Shown here one piece after another: positions 35,367 to 44,638 of a stretch of DNA of 64,000 nucleotides; position 1 is the first letter of the stretch, and each line of letters starts with the position of its first letter. Source of the stretch: Caballeronia sp. dw_19 (GTDB lineage Bacteria; Pseudomonadota; Gammaproteobacteria; Burkholderiales; Burkholderiaceae); NCBI RefSeq assembly GCF_018449515.1, contig NZ_JAAVUQ010000007.1:124001-188000 (forward strand), written 5' to 3'. The position numbers were made by a program, and so were the translations under genes. The notes beneath the pieces were generated by a model, which saw only the letters and a program-made list of their open reading frames with translations, searched no databases and was not told the DNA's origin.

Positions 35367-36599
35367 ATGTCACAGATCGCTGAATCGACGGCTTCCGTCG
35401 CGCAAACACCCTCTTCTGATTCCGAGCCGGCGTCGTTGCCGTGGATCAAGAAGCTCGTCTCCTTCGACACCGTCAGCCGCAACCCGAACATGGGCCTGAT
35501 CGAAACCGTACGCGACGAATTGCGCGCGGCCGGTATTGAAAGCACGCTCAGCACCGATCCCTCCGGCAAATGGGCCAACCTGTTCGCGACGGTACCCGCG
35601 CACGATGGCGCGACGAACGGCGGCATCGTGCTCTCCGGGCATACGGATGTGGTGCCGGTCGACGGCCAGAAATGGGACAGCGATCCGTTCAAGCCGGAAA
35701 TCCGCGATGGCCTGTTGTACGGTCGCGGGACGTGCGACATGAAGGGGTTTATCGGTGCATCGCTGAGCTTGTTGCCGAAGATGCAGGCCACGAAACTCGC
35801 ACGGCCAATCCACTTCGCCCTCTCTTTCGATGAAGAAGTCGGCTGCGCCGGAGCGCCGCTGATGATCACCGACCTGCAAAAACGCGGACTGCGGCCGGAT
35901 GGCTGCATTGTGGGCGAGCCGACCAGCATGCGGCCGGTCATCGCGCATAAGGGCATCAACGCATACAACTGCTGCGTGCGCGGGTTCGCCGCGCATTCGT
36001 CGCTGACACCGAAGGGCTTGAACGCGATCGAATACGCCGCGCGGCTGATCTGCTACATCCGCGACGTCGCCGATGAATTCCGCGCGCAAGGCCCGTTCGA
36101 CGAACAATACGACGTGCCTTTCACGACCGCGCAGACCAGCACGATCAATGGCGGCAATGCGATCAACACGGTGCCCGCCGAATGTAATTTCGCGTTCGAA
36201 TTCCGCAATTTGCCGACGCTCGATCCCGAGCCGATTTATCAGCGCATTGAGAAGTACGCGCGGGAAACGTTGTTGCCGAAGATGCAGAAGGAACACGCGA
36301 ACGCGGCGATCGAGTTCTCGAAGATTGCTGCGGCTCCTGGGCTCGATGCGTCCGAGCAGGCGGCGATCACGCAACTGGTGCGCGCGCTGACCGCGAATCA
36401 GGAGAAGCGCAAGGTGGCTTACGGGACGGAAGCGGGTTTGTTCCAGCTCGCGGGCGTGCCGAGTATTGTGTGCGGGCCGGGAAATATCGAGCAGGCGCAT
36501 AAGGCGAACGAATACGTGTCGCTGGAGCAGCTTGCGGCGTGTGAAGCGTTCTTGAGCAAGTTCATTCACAGCATGTCGGTCGAGGCGCAAGTGCGTTGA
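35367..36599 (+). CDS. argE: Acetylornithine deacetylase
   Basis: 410 residues from the ATG at 35367, which has an AAGGAG Shine-Dalgarno; an upstream in-frame ATG (35301) lacks one. M20 metallopeptidase fold: 'LSGHTDVVPVDGQKW' (first zinc His/Asp), 'GRGTCDMKGFIG' (bridging Asp), 'FDEEVGCAGA' (catalytic Glu pair), and 'GTEAGLFQLAGVPSIVCGPG' late in the chain. It makes ornithine from N-acetylornithine in arginine synthesis. Starts about 40 bases after the mfd terminator. Confidence 0.94.
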   Translation: MSQIAESTASVAQTPSSDSEPASLPWIKKLVSFDTVSRNPNMGLIETVRDELRAAGIESTLSTDPSGKWANLFATVPAHDGATNGGIVLSGHTDVVPVDGQKWDSDPFKPEIRDGLLYGRGTCDMKGFIGASLSLLPKMQATKLARPIHFALSFDEEVGCAGAPLMITDLQKRGLRPDGCIVGEPTSMRPVIAHKGINAYNCCVRGFAAHSSLTPKGLNAIEYAARLICYIRDVADEFRAQGPFDEQYDVPFTTAQTSTINGGNAINTVPAECNFAFEFRNLPTLDPEPIYQRIEKYARETLLPKMQKEHANAAIEFSKIAAAPGLDASEQAAITQLVRALTANQEKRKVAYGTEAGLFQLAGVPSIVCGPGNIEQAHKANEYVSLEQLAACEAFLSKFIHSMSVEAQVR

Positions 36600-36614
36600 T
36601 TTAATAAAACTTGA

Positions 36615-36905
36615 GTGAAACCTTCCGCCGCTCTGGATCTCAAACGTGACACGGTCCGCGAAACGGTAGGCCGCTTCCGCGCGGCGAACCCGCGCGTGTT
36701 CGGCTCGGTTTTGCATGGCACCGATCAGGATGGCAGCGACCTGGACTTACTGGTTGACGCGTTGCCCGGCGCAACGCTGTTCGACTTGGGTGGCTTGCAA
36801 ATGGAACTGGAAGACATGCTTGGCGTGGCGGTCGATTTGCTGACGCCGGGCGATTTGCCGCCGCGGTTTCGAGAGCGCGTGTTAGCTGAAGCGGCGCCGG
36901 TATGA
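36615..36905 (+). CDS. MNT-domain nucleotidyltransferase (MntA-type antitoxin)
   Basis: 96 residues from a GTG at 36615. The minimal nucleotidyltransferase signature 'FGSVLHGTDQDGSDLDLLVD' (GSx..DxD) is at about 30-48, and 'LLTPGDLPPRFRERVLAEA' closes the chain. In MntA-HepT pairs this type of protein AMPylates and silences the HepT RNase toxin. No HepT gene follows: an ATG overlaps the stop (ATGA) and begins 'MSDGARVPRNL', then diverges and ends after 38 codons. It therefore looks like an orphan antitoxin. Function now uncertain. Confidence 0.85.
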   Translation: MKPSAALDLKRDTVRETVGRFRAANPRVFGSVLHGTDQDGSDLDLLVDALPGATLFDLGGLQMELEDMLGVAVDLLTPGDLPPRFRERVLAEAAPV

Positions 36906-36992
36906 GCGATGGCGCTCGCGTGCCCCGTAATTTGCATAAGAACCGAATTTGTTGCTCCGCCTCATTAATCGTTACGCCGTCAACCACTCTCC

Positions 36993-38006
36993 ATGTCCAC
37001 CGCCCATCATTCCGATAACACCATCGACGGCACGCCGATTCCCACACTCGACGATATCGCCAGCCAGCACATGACGCTCTCGCCGTGGGTCGCGCGCACG
37101 CCGACCTTCGAGCGCCACGACTTCCCCATGCTGGAAGGCACGCCGGTCAACTTCAAGTTCGAGTTGCTGCAGGTCGGCGGCACGTTCAAGACGCGCGGCG
37201 CCTTTTCGCATCTGCTCGCGCTCAAGGAGAGCGAACGCGACGCGGGCGTGACGTGCGTATCGGCGGGCAATCACGCGGTGGCGGTCGCGTATGCCGCGAT
37301 GCGGCTTCAGATCAGCGCGAAAGTCGTGATGATCAAGACCGCCAGTCCGGCGCGGCTGGCGCTCTGCCGCCGTTTCGGCGCGGAGGTGGTCATGGCGGAA
37401 AACGGCGCTGAAGCGTTCGAGATCGTGCGCCGCATAGAAGCCGAGGAAGGCCGCTATTTCGTGCATCCGTTCAACGGCTATCGGACAATCGTGGGCACCT
37501 CGACACTCGGATACGAATGGACCTCGCAGGCGCCCGATCTGGACGCGGTGATCCTGCCGATCGGCGGCGGCGGACTGGCGGCGGGGGTATCGCTGGCATT
37601 CCGGCTCGCGAATCCATCGATCCACGTGTATGGCGTTGAACCCAAGGGCGCCGACGCCATGGGCCAGAGTTTCGCCGCGAATCACACCGTGAAGATGGGC
37701 GCGATGCACAGCATTGCGGACTCGTTGATGGCGCCGCACACCGAAGACTACAGTTACGAACTGTGCCGGCGGCATATCGACCGTCTGGTGACCGTGTCGG
37801 ACACCGAGCTGCGTCACGGCATGCTGCATCTGTTCAACGAGCTGAAACTGGCGGTGGAACCGGCATGCGCCGCCGCCACCGCCGCCTTGCTCGGACCGTT
37901 ACGCGAGACCTTGCAAGGCAAGCGCGTCGGCGTGTTGCTGTGCGGCACGAACACCGACTCGGCCACGCTCGGCAAACATCTCGCGATGGCGGCTCAAGAC
38001 GACTGA
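36993..38006 (+). CDS. Threonine/serine dehydratase-like PLP enzyme
   Basis: 337 residues, fold-type II PLP protein without the C-terminal ACT regulatory domain of IlvA (which makes about 500 residues). PLP lysine lies in 'GGTFKTRGAFSHLL' (about 62-75), the phosphate-binding loop is 'PIGGGGLAAG', and 'CVSAGNHAVAVAYA' binds the carboxylate. It probably deaminates threonine or serine to the 2-oxo acid; a related role (serine racemase, hydroxyaspartate dehydratase) cannot be excluded. Single gene; converges on potI with 28 bases between. Confidence 0.85.
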   Translation: MSTAHHSDNTIDGTPIPTLDDIASQHMTLSPWVARTPTFERHDFPMLEGTPVNFKFELLQVGGTFKTRGAFSHLLALKESERDAGVTCVSAGNHAVAVAYAAMRLQISAKVVMIKTASPARLALCRRFGAEVVMAENGAEAFEIVRRIEAEEGRYFVHPFNGYRTIVGTSTLGYEWTSQAPDLDAVILPIGGGGLAAGVSLAFRLANPSIHVYGVEPKGADAMGQSFAANHTVKMGAMHSIADSLMAPHTEDYSYELCRRHIDRLVTVSDTELRHGMLHLFNELKLAVEPACAAATAALLGPLRETLQGKRVGVLLCGTNTDSATLGKHLAMAAQDD

Positions 38007-38034
38007 GCCCGGTTTGCTCACTTGATCGTCGCCG

Positions 38035-38856
38035 CTACAACACATTCGTCAGCCGCCTGCGCTCGCTGCGCTGCATGAAGTGGTTCGCGGCGATCACGCC
38101 GACCGTCACAAACGCAATGAACAGCGTGGCGAGCGCATTCATCTCCGGATTCAAGCCGAGCCGGACGCGCGAAAACACGACCAGCGGCAGCGTAGTCGAT
38201 CCCGGTCCCGACAAAAACGCGGACAACACCAGGTCGTCAATCGACAACGTGAACGACAGCAGCCACCCCGCCACCAGCGCTTGCGATATCAACGGCAGCG
38301 TAATCGAAAAAAACACCCGCAATGGTGTTGCGCCCAAATCGAGCGCGGCTTCTTCAATCGATGGATTCAATTCCCTGACCCGCGATTCCACGATGATCGC
38401 GACGTAAGAAATACACAGCATCACATGGCCGATCCAGATCGTGAAAATGCCACGCCCTGCCGGCCAGCCAAATACTTTTGCCATTTCCACAAACAGCAGC
38501 AACAGTGAGATCCCCTGGATCACTTCGGGTATTACGAGCGGCGCGTTGATCATGCCGGCATAAAGCGTGAAGCCGCGAAACCGCCCCATGCGCGCGAGCA
38601 CATATCCCGCCCATGTTCCGATCACCACGGACGCGCACGCCGTGAACACCGCAATTCGAATCGATAACCATGCGGCATTGATCAATTCGTCGTCGTGTAA
38701 TAACGCTGCGTACCACTTCAGCGAAAATTGCGTCCATACGGTCACGAGCTGCGACTCGTTGAACGAATACGCCACCAGACTCACGATCGGAATATAGAGA
38801 AATAGAAATCCGAGACCGAGAAAAGTGAACCGGAGCGAGCGACTGGGTTCAATCAT
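38035..38856 (-). CDS. potI: Polyamine ABC transporter permease PotI
   Basis: 273 residues with about six membrane helices and the inner-membrane permease loop 'EAALDLGATPLRVFFSITLPL' (EAA motif, about 175-195). Second permease of the putrescine importer. Start overlaps the potH stop by 4 bases. Last gene of potFGHI. An added basic C-terminus ('MQRSERRRLTNVL'). Confidence 0.94.
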   Translation of the reverse strand: MIEPSRSLRFTFLGLGFLFLYIPIVSLVAYSFNESQLVTVWTQFSLKWYAALLHDDELINAAWLSIRIAVFTACASVVIGTWAGYVLARMGRFRGFTLYAGMINAPLVIPEVIQGISLLLLFVEMAKVFGWPAGRGIFTIWIGHVMLCISYVAIIVESRVRELNPSIEEAALDLGATPLRVFFSITLPLISQALVAGWLLSFTLSIDDLVLSAFLSGPGSTTLPLVVFSRVRLGLNPEMNALATLFIAFVTVGVIAANHFMQRSERRRLTNVL

Positions 38857-39776
38857 CGCTTGTCCTCCAGTTGCTTCGCCTGGTAATGCTGGAACAACGC
38901 CATGGGAACGAGCAACAGCAATACCATGGCGCAGGTGACGGCGGAAGCCATCGGCCAGTCGGCGTTATCGAAGAATTCATTCCACATCACGCGGCCGATC
39001 ATCAGGGTATCCGCGCCGCCCAGCAATTCCGGAATCACGTATTCGCCCACCGCAGGAATGAACACCAGCAAGCAACCCGCGATAATCCCGTTCTTCGATA
39101 ACGGCAGCGTGATCTGCAAAAACGCTTTCCACGGTTTCGCGCCGAGATCGTAAGCGGCTTCAAGCAGCGTGAGATCCATCTTCACCAGATGGGCGTAAAG
39201 CGGCATCACGAGAAACGGCAAATACGAATACACCATGCCGATATAAACCGCGATATTCGTGTGATACAGCTCGATAGGCGAATGAATAATCCCGGTCCAC
39301 ATCAGGAAGTTGTTCAGCAAGCCGTTGTTCTTCAGTATCCCGATCCACGCATACACGCGAATCAGGAACGATGTCCAGAACGGCAGCATGACAGCCATCA
39401 TTAGCAGATTGCGGGTCGCCGGATTCGAACGCGCGATGTAATACGCCATCGGATAACCGATCAAGAGGCACAGCAGCGTGGACACCCCCGCCACCAACAG
39501 CGAATTCATGTAGGTCGCGAAGTACAGGCTGTCCGTCACGAGAAACGCGTAATGCGAAAAATCGAGCGCGATACTCAGCACGCCGTCTTTCATCGCCGTC
39601 AATTCCGTATAAGGCGGAATCCCGAGACGCGAATCGGAGAAACTGATTTTGACGACCAGCAGGAACGGCACGAGGAACAACAGCACAAGCCACAGATACG
39701 GCCCGAAAATCACCGCCGTCCTGCCTGACAGGCCGAAGCGTTGCTTGAGCAAGCTCAGTAAATGCAGCGTTTTCAT
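38853..39776 (-). CDS. potH: Polyamine ABC transporter permease PotH
   Basis: 307 residues, about six helices, EAA loop 'EAAYDLGAKPWKAFLQITLPL'. First helix is 'GPYLWLVLLFLVPFLLVV' (about 26-43). It pairs with PotI as the membrane channel of the importer. It overlaps potG upstream and potI downstream by 4 bases each, so the whole set is translationally coupled. Confidence 0.94.
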   Translation of the reverse strand: MKTLHLLSLLKQRFGLSGRTAVIFGPYLWLVLLFLVPFLLVVKISFSDSRLGIPPYTELTAMKDGVLSIALDFSHYAFLVTDSLYFATYMNSLLVAGVSTLLCLLIGYPMAYYIARSNPATRNLLMMAVMLPFWTSFLIRVYAWIGILKNNGLLNNFLMWTGIIHSPIELYHTNIAVYIGMVYSYLPFLVMPLYAHLVKMDLTLLEAAYDLGAKPWKAFLQITLPLSKNGIIAGCLLVFIPAVGEYVIPELLGGADTLMIGRVMWNEFFDNADWPMASAVTCAMVLLLLVPMALFQHYQAKQLEDKR

Positions 39777-40972
39777 GCGGTGAGCACCACGCCTGCCGAC
39801 GCTGTCCAGCGTACGAAGACTTCATCGTCCCAGGTGGGCGAATCGATCTGGCCAATCGCGAGGCTCGACAGATTCGCCACGACCACCTTGCCGCTGTCCA
39901 GCTTCACGTGATACAGCGTGTAGCCGCCCATATACGCAATGTTCGCCACGGTGCCCCGGCCCCAGTTGTACGAACCGTCGGGCGGCTTGCGCGTCAACGC
40001 AATGCGCTCGGGCCGGACCGAGATGGTGACCGGCATACCGAGCGGGCCCGTGATGCCATGATTCACATACAGCCGCGACGGCAACTCCGTCGTTTCCACG
40101 AACACATGATCCGGTTCGTCTTCCACTACGATGCCGTCGAACAGATTCGTCGAGCCGATGAATTCGGCGGTGAAGCGGCTGTTCGGATATTCGTAGACCT
40201 CATGCGGGGTGCCAATCTGCACGATCTCGCCTTCGCTCATGACCGCAATCCGGCCGGCCATGGTCATCGCTTCCTCCTGATCGTGCGTGACCATCATGCA
40301 GGTCACGCCGACCTTATCGAGGATATTCACGAGCTCGATCTGCGTACGCTGGCGAATCTGTTTGTCGAGCGCGGACATGGGTTCGTCGAGCAGCAACAGC
40401 TTCGGACGCTTGACCAGGCTTCGGGCCAGCGCCACGCGCTGCTGCTGGCCGCCCGACAACTGGTGCGGCTTGCGCTGCGCATACTTCGCCATCTGCACGA
40501 GATCGAGCGTCGCGTGCACGCGCTCCTTGAGTTCCGCGCCGCGCACGCCCTCCTGCTTGAGCCCGAACGCCACGTTCGATTCGACCGTCATATGCGGAAA
40601 CAGCGCATACGACTGGAACATCATGTTCACCGGTCTGCGATACGGCGGCATGCTCGCGAGATCCTCGCCATCGATCACGATCTGCCCCGACGTAACCGAC
40701 TCCAGCCCCGCGAGCATGCGCAGCAAGGTGGACTTGCCGCAGCCGGAACTGCCGAGCAGCGCGAACAGTTCGCCCTTTTTCACTGAGAGGTTCACGCCTT
40801 TCACTGCAACGGTCTCGTCGAATTTCTTGACGACATCGACGATCCGCACGAAATTCTCCGCCGCCCAGTCCGGGGCCCGCAAACCCGGTTCCGGCCTGCG
40901 GCCATTAGGACCGCCCGGACCGCCTTGATTGCCCGGTCCGGCGGACACTGCACTCGACTGCTGCTCACTCAT
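39773..40972 (-). CDS. potG: Polyamine ABC transporter ATPase PotG
   Basis: 399 residues. ABC domain with Walker A 'GSSGCGKST', Q loop 'MMFQSYALFPHM', signature 'LSGGQQQRVALARSL', Walker B 'LLLLDEPMSALD' and H loop 'THDQEEAMT', followed by a TOBE domain (about 290-395). It powers putrescine uptake through PotHI. A Gly/Pro-rich head of about 35 residues ('GNQGGPGGPNGRRPEPG') precedes the ABC domain. Overlaps potH by 4 bases. Confidence 0.95.
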   Translation of the reverse strand: MSEQQSSAVSAGPGNQGGPGGPNGRRPEPGLRAPDWAAENFVRIVDVVKKFDETVAVKGVNLSVKKGELFALLGSSGCGKSTLLRMLAGLESVTSGQIVIDGEDLASMPPYRRPVNMMFQSYALFPHMTVESNVAFGLKQEGVRGAELKERVHATLDLVQMAKYAQRKPHQLSGGQQQRVALARSLVKRPKLLLLDEPMSALDKQIRQRTQIELVNILDKVGVTCMMVTHDQEEAMTMAGRIAVMSEGEIVQIGTPHEVYEYPNSRFTAEFIGSTNLFDGIVVEDEPDHVFVETTELPSRLYVNHGITGPLGMPVTISVRPERIALTRKPPDGSYNWGRGTVANIAYMGGYTLYHVKLDSGKVVVANLSSLAIGQIDSPTWDDEVFVRWTASAGVVLTA

Positions 40973-41068
40973 GATCTGCTGCCCGGCTCCTGCGCTACGC
41001 GCATTCGTGCTGCTTTTCTAACTTTATCTTTCGAAAAGGCCACCAACAAAATCGCGGGCCACGAACAA

Positions 41069-41090
41069 AGCCCCCGGAGAACCAGGGGCT
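41069..41090 (-). other. Hairpin between potF and potG
   Basis: AGCCCC / GGGGCT with a 10-base loop in the 179-base gap. Read on the minus strand it is followed by TTTGTTCG, a weak T run. It may be a partial terminator that lets potF be expressed above potGHI, as is usual for binding-protein genes. Confidence 0.5.
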
Positions 41091-41151
41091 TCGCGTTTAT
41101 CGACTGCCTGATGCGACCTTGGCGACCTCGACAACCTTACCGGAATCAGGA

Positions 41152-42321
41152 TCAGCGTCCGGACTTCAATTCCGTCCAGAGCCGCGTTTGCAAACGCTGG
41201 ATTTCCGGCGGCAACGGCTTGAGCAGGAACAGCGTCTTGATCACGTCTTGCGGCGGATACACGGCCGGATCGTCGGCAACATCCTTCGATACGTATTTCC
41301 GCGCTTCCGTATTCGCACTCGGGTAATACACCTCGTTCGTGATCGCGGCGTGAACTTGCGGCGTCTCGATGTAGTTGATCCACTCGAGCGCGGCTTCCTT
41401 GTTCTTCGCGTCCTTCGGAATCGCCATCACGTCGAACCACACCGGCGCGCCGCCCTTGGGGATGTAGTACTCGATCTTGTACGCCTTCTTCGCCTCTTCC
41501 GCACGATGCTTGGCGATCACCACGTCGCCCGACCAGCCGTACGCGAAGCAGATGTCGCCGCCGACCAGGTCGTTGATATAACCCGACGAGTTGAACTGCG
41601 TAATGTACGGACGGATCTTCTTGAGCATCGCCAGCGCGGCGCGGTAGTCGGCGGGGTTCGTGCTCATCGGATCCTTGCCGATGTAGTGCAGCGCGGCGGC
41701 GAACATCTGGTCAGGGGCGTCGAGTACCGATACGCCGCAGGCCTTGAGCTTCGAGATGTTTTCCGGTTTGAACAGGATGTCCCAGTTATCCAGCGGCACG
41801 TTCTTGCCGAGGATCCGCTGGACTTTCGTGACGTTATAGCCAAGGCCCGTGGTGCCATATGCCCACGGTACCGTGTACTGGTTGCCCGGATCGGCGCCCG
41901 CGACCAGTTTCATCAAGGCAGGGTCGAGGTATTTGAGGTTGGGGAGTTTGGATTTGTCGAGCGGGGAGAAGATCCCTGCCGTGATCTGCTTGCCGGCATA
42001 GTTGCTGGTGGGCACCACGATGTCGTAGCCCGAATTGCCGGTGAGCAGCTTGGCTTGCAGCGTGTCGTCGCTGTCGTAGTTGTCGTACTTGACCTTGACG
42101 CCCGTCTGCTTCTCGAAGTTCGGAATCGTATCTTTCGCGATGTAGTCCGACCAGTTGTATACGTTGAGCTGAGTGTCTTTCGCCGATGCCGCCAGCGGTG
42201 CCGATAACGCCGCCACGCCCGCGATAGCCACGGTGATCGAAACCACGCACGCCGGTATCCGTGCAGCCGCGCCTGATGCCCCCGAACGCTTCGACAACCG
42301 GTCCGCCACTTTTTCTGTCAT
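41152..42321 (-). CDS. potF: Periplasmic polyamine-binding protein PotF
   Basis: 389 residues from the ATG at 42321 (GGAG at 8 bases); a longer frame to 42483 lacks one. A signal peptide of about 45 residues ends near 'LSAPLAASAKD'. The mature protein begins 'TQLNVYNWSDYIAKDTIPNF', a motif of the PotD/PotF family, and includes 'VPWAYGTTGLGYN' and 'GYINDLVGGDICFAYGWSGD'. It captures putrescine or spermidine and delivers it to PotHI. First gene of the operon. Confidence 0.94.
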   Translation of the reverse strand: MTEKVADRLSKRSGASGAAARIPACVVSITVAIAGVAALSAPLAASAKDTQLNVYNWSDYIAKDTIPNFEKQTGVKVKYDNYDSDDTLQAKLLTGNSGYDIVVPTSNYAGKQITAGIFSPLDKSKLPNLKYLDPALMKLVAGADPGNQYTVPWAYGTTGLGYNVTKVQRILGKNVPLDNWDILFKPENISKLKACGVSVLDAPDQMFAAALHYIGKDPMSTNPADYRAALAMLKKIRPYITQFNSSGYINDLVGGDICFAYGWSGDVVIAKHRAEEAKKAYKIEYYIPKGGAPVWFDVMAIPKDAKNKEAALEWINYIETPQVHAAITNEVYYPSANTEARKYVSKDVADDPAVYPPQDVIKTLFLLKPLPPEIQRLQTRLWTELKSGR

Positions 42322-42820
42322 TTCAGTTTCTCCGCCCTTTCGACTTGCCGACCGTTGGTTTCCCCGTCTCGATTCGCGCTTTCCCTCCTGCTGGGTCGAG
42401 ACGATCTCAAAAAAACGAAAACTATCATCAAAAGGGGTCTTCGCAAAAAACAATCGGCGAGTTTTGTCGCGTGAAGTGTACAAGGGGCGCGTTTGACCGA
42501 CGCTGGTATGGAGTGGTTTTGCGAGGTCGCGAGTTTGGCGGTCTCAGCCACAAAGACCACACCGGTATTGTTGAATCCAACCGTGCACATGCTTACGTAA
42601 TGTCATTATTGAGGCGCTCGTGCGGAAACTCATGCGATTCGTTCGTCCCATAACCGCGCCTTTAGAGCATCACACTAGCGCGGTGTCGGCTCGCACCGTG
42701 CTTTATCGCTGGCGCAACACCCTGTTTTTCGATGCGAGGCCGGTGGCCCGTTTCACTGCTCACGCCTTTTTCCTCAACCGCTTCGCAACGTCCAGCTTCA
42801 GGAAACAGGCCACAAACCGC
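42322..42820. other. Divergent intergenic region between potF and mntH
   Basis: 499 bases with promoters for both units. An open frame continues upstream of mntH to 42620, but it gives a non-family-like N-terminus. No manganese riboswitch-like structure was recognised. Confidence 0.45.
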
Positions 42821-44161
42821 ATGAACACGAATCCGTCCGCTCTCATACGAACCGGCACCGCGGACGATCCGCAATCTGATCCAGCACCCGGACATCAGGC
42901 CGGCCAACTGGACGACTCGGCCCCCAAACGCGGCTGGTTCTCGTTCGTCGGCGCCGGCGCCCTCGTCGCAGTCGGCTATATGGACCCAGGCAACTGGGCT
43001 ACCGCGCTCGCAAGCGGCGCCAAATACGGCTATCAATTGCTGAGCGTCGTCCTGCTCGCAAGCCTGATGGGCCTGCTGCTGCAATGGCTCGCATCGAAAG
43101 TAGGCGTGGTGACCGGCCAGGATCTCGCGCAACTCTGCCGCCAACGCTACAGCCGACGCACCACGCTCTTTCTCTGGATCACCAGCGAAATCGCCATCAT
43201 CGCCTGCGACGTCGCCGAAGTCGTCGGCAGCGCGGTCGCGCTTCAACTGCTGCTAGGCGTGTCGCTGACCGTGGGCGTTCTGATGTCGGCGATAGGCACG
43301 TTCGCCATGCTCGCACTCCAAAGCCGTGGACAGCGGCCGCTCCAGATCGCCGTGACGACGCTGATCTTTTTCGTAGGATTCTGTTTTGTCGTTGAACTCG
43401 CGCTCGCCAACCCCTCATGGCGCGGCGCACTGGCCGGTCTTGCACCGCCTGCCGCCCTGCTGCGCGACGCAGGCATGATCTGGCTCGCCGCTGGCATCCT
43501 CGGCGCCACCGTCATGCCGCATAACCTCTATCTGCACTCCGCGCTCGTCAAGGACCACGCGAAGAACGGCAACGACGAAGCCATCGCCAACGCCATGACA
43601 GGCGTCAATATTGATACCTTCGCGTCCCTCAGCCTGGCGTTCACCGTCAACGCGTCATTGCTGATCGTGGCAGCCGCCGTATTCCACGCAAACGGCCACT
43701 ACGACGTCAACGATCTCGCCGATGCCCACCGCCTGATCGCACCGCTGGTTGGCAATCAGTGGGCCAGCATCATCTTCGCAGCCGCGTTGCTGGCGTGCGG
43801 ACTGAACGCCACGGTGACCGGCACGCTAGCCGGACAAGCCGTCATGGAAGGGTTCCTGCAACTGAAGATTGCGCGATGGGCGCGAGCGCTCCTCACCCGC
43901 GCACTGGCAATGGGACCGGCCCTGCTCGCGGTCGGCACATTCGGGGAACACGGGTCGAACCAGTTGCTCGTCGCAAGCCAGGTCGTGCTGAGCTTGCAAT
44001 TGCCGCTGGCCGTGATTCCCCTCGTGCGCTTCGCATCCGATGCCGGACTCATGGGCCGATGGCGCGTCAAGCGCATTCCGCTCGCATTGGCGTGGTTGTG
44101 CGCAGCGCTGATCGTGCTGCTGAATGGCGCGCTGTTGTGGCAGTTGCTGACCGATAGTTGA
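42821..44161 (+). CDS. mntH: NRAMP-type divalent metal (Mn2+/Fe2+) transporter
   Basis: 446 residues from the ATG at 42821, chosen over 42620 because the extra 67 residues are not part of the family. Eleven or so membrane helices. Metal-binding motifs are 'GYMDPGNW' in helix 1 (DPGN) and 'ATVMPHNLYLHS' in helix 6 (MPH). Imports Mn2+, and also Fe2+, with protons across the inner membrane. No MntR site was identified upstream. Confidence 0.94.
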   Translation: MNTNPSALIRTGTADDPQSDPAPGHQAGQLDDSAPKRGWFSFVGAGALVAVGYMDPGNWATALASGAKYGYQLLSVVLLASLMGLLLQWLASKVGVVTGQDLAQLCRQRYSRRTTLFLWITSEIAIIACDVAEVVGSAVALQLLLGVSLTVGVLMSAIGTFAMLALQSRGQRPLQIAVTTLIFFVGFCFVVELALANPSWRGALAGLAPPAALLRDAGMIWLAAGILGATVMPHNLYLHSALVKDHAKNGNDEAIANAMTGVNIDTFASLSLAFTVNASLLIVAAAVFHANGHYDVNDLADAHRLIAPLVGNQWASIIFAAALLACGLNATVTGTLAGQAVMEGFLQLKIARWARALLTRALAMGPALLAVGTFGEHGSNQLLVASQVVLSLQLPLAVIPLVRFASDAGLMGRWRVKRIPLALAWLCAALIVLLNGALLWQLLTDS

Positions 44162-44638
44162 TAGTCGATGGCGGCCGGGGCGAAAGGAACTCTCCGGATT
44201 TGCCGCTGATCTCCGCTTGCGCCGGGAACGGTGCTCGCCTCGCCGTGACCTGCGCCCGTGCTTCAAACTTTCCCGTTCTGACCGCCTGACGCATGCGTCG
44301 GCAGGCAGGTAATGCGTATTCCGACGCACCAGACAGACGTCGATACGAGCAAGCGAACATGTCGCTCCTGCCGGTTCGTTCGACAAGAACTGAGTGAATC
44401 GATGCGGGTCGGGACCGTTTTTTGCTGTTGCTGCCCGTTCGGCCCATCTTTTCGAGGTGATCCTTCCGCACGCTTACAATTACGCGTTTCGCGAATGTCG
44501 CCCGTGGGCGGGCCGGATATCAGTCGCTCAGTCAGTCGCTAAACAAGCGCTGGCGCATGACGCAATCGGGGCGACACGGGACAGGCGTTCCCGCTGCCTC
44601 ACACGGACGCTACTCAACGCAACAAGGACGATCGTTTC
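44162..44638. other. Intergenic region between mntH and phospholipase gene
   Basis: 477 bases, no gene seen. A hairpin TGCGTCGG / CCGACGCA with a 19-base loop lies at 44294-44328. Promoter of the phospholipase gene probably lies in the second half. Confidence 0.45.
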
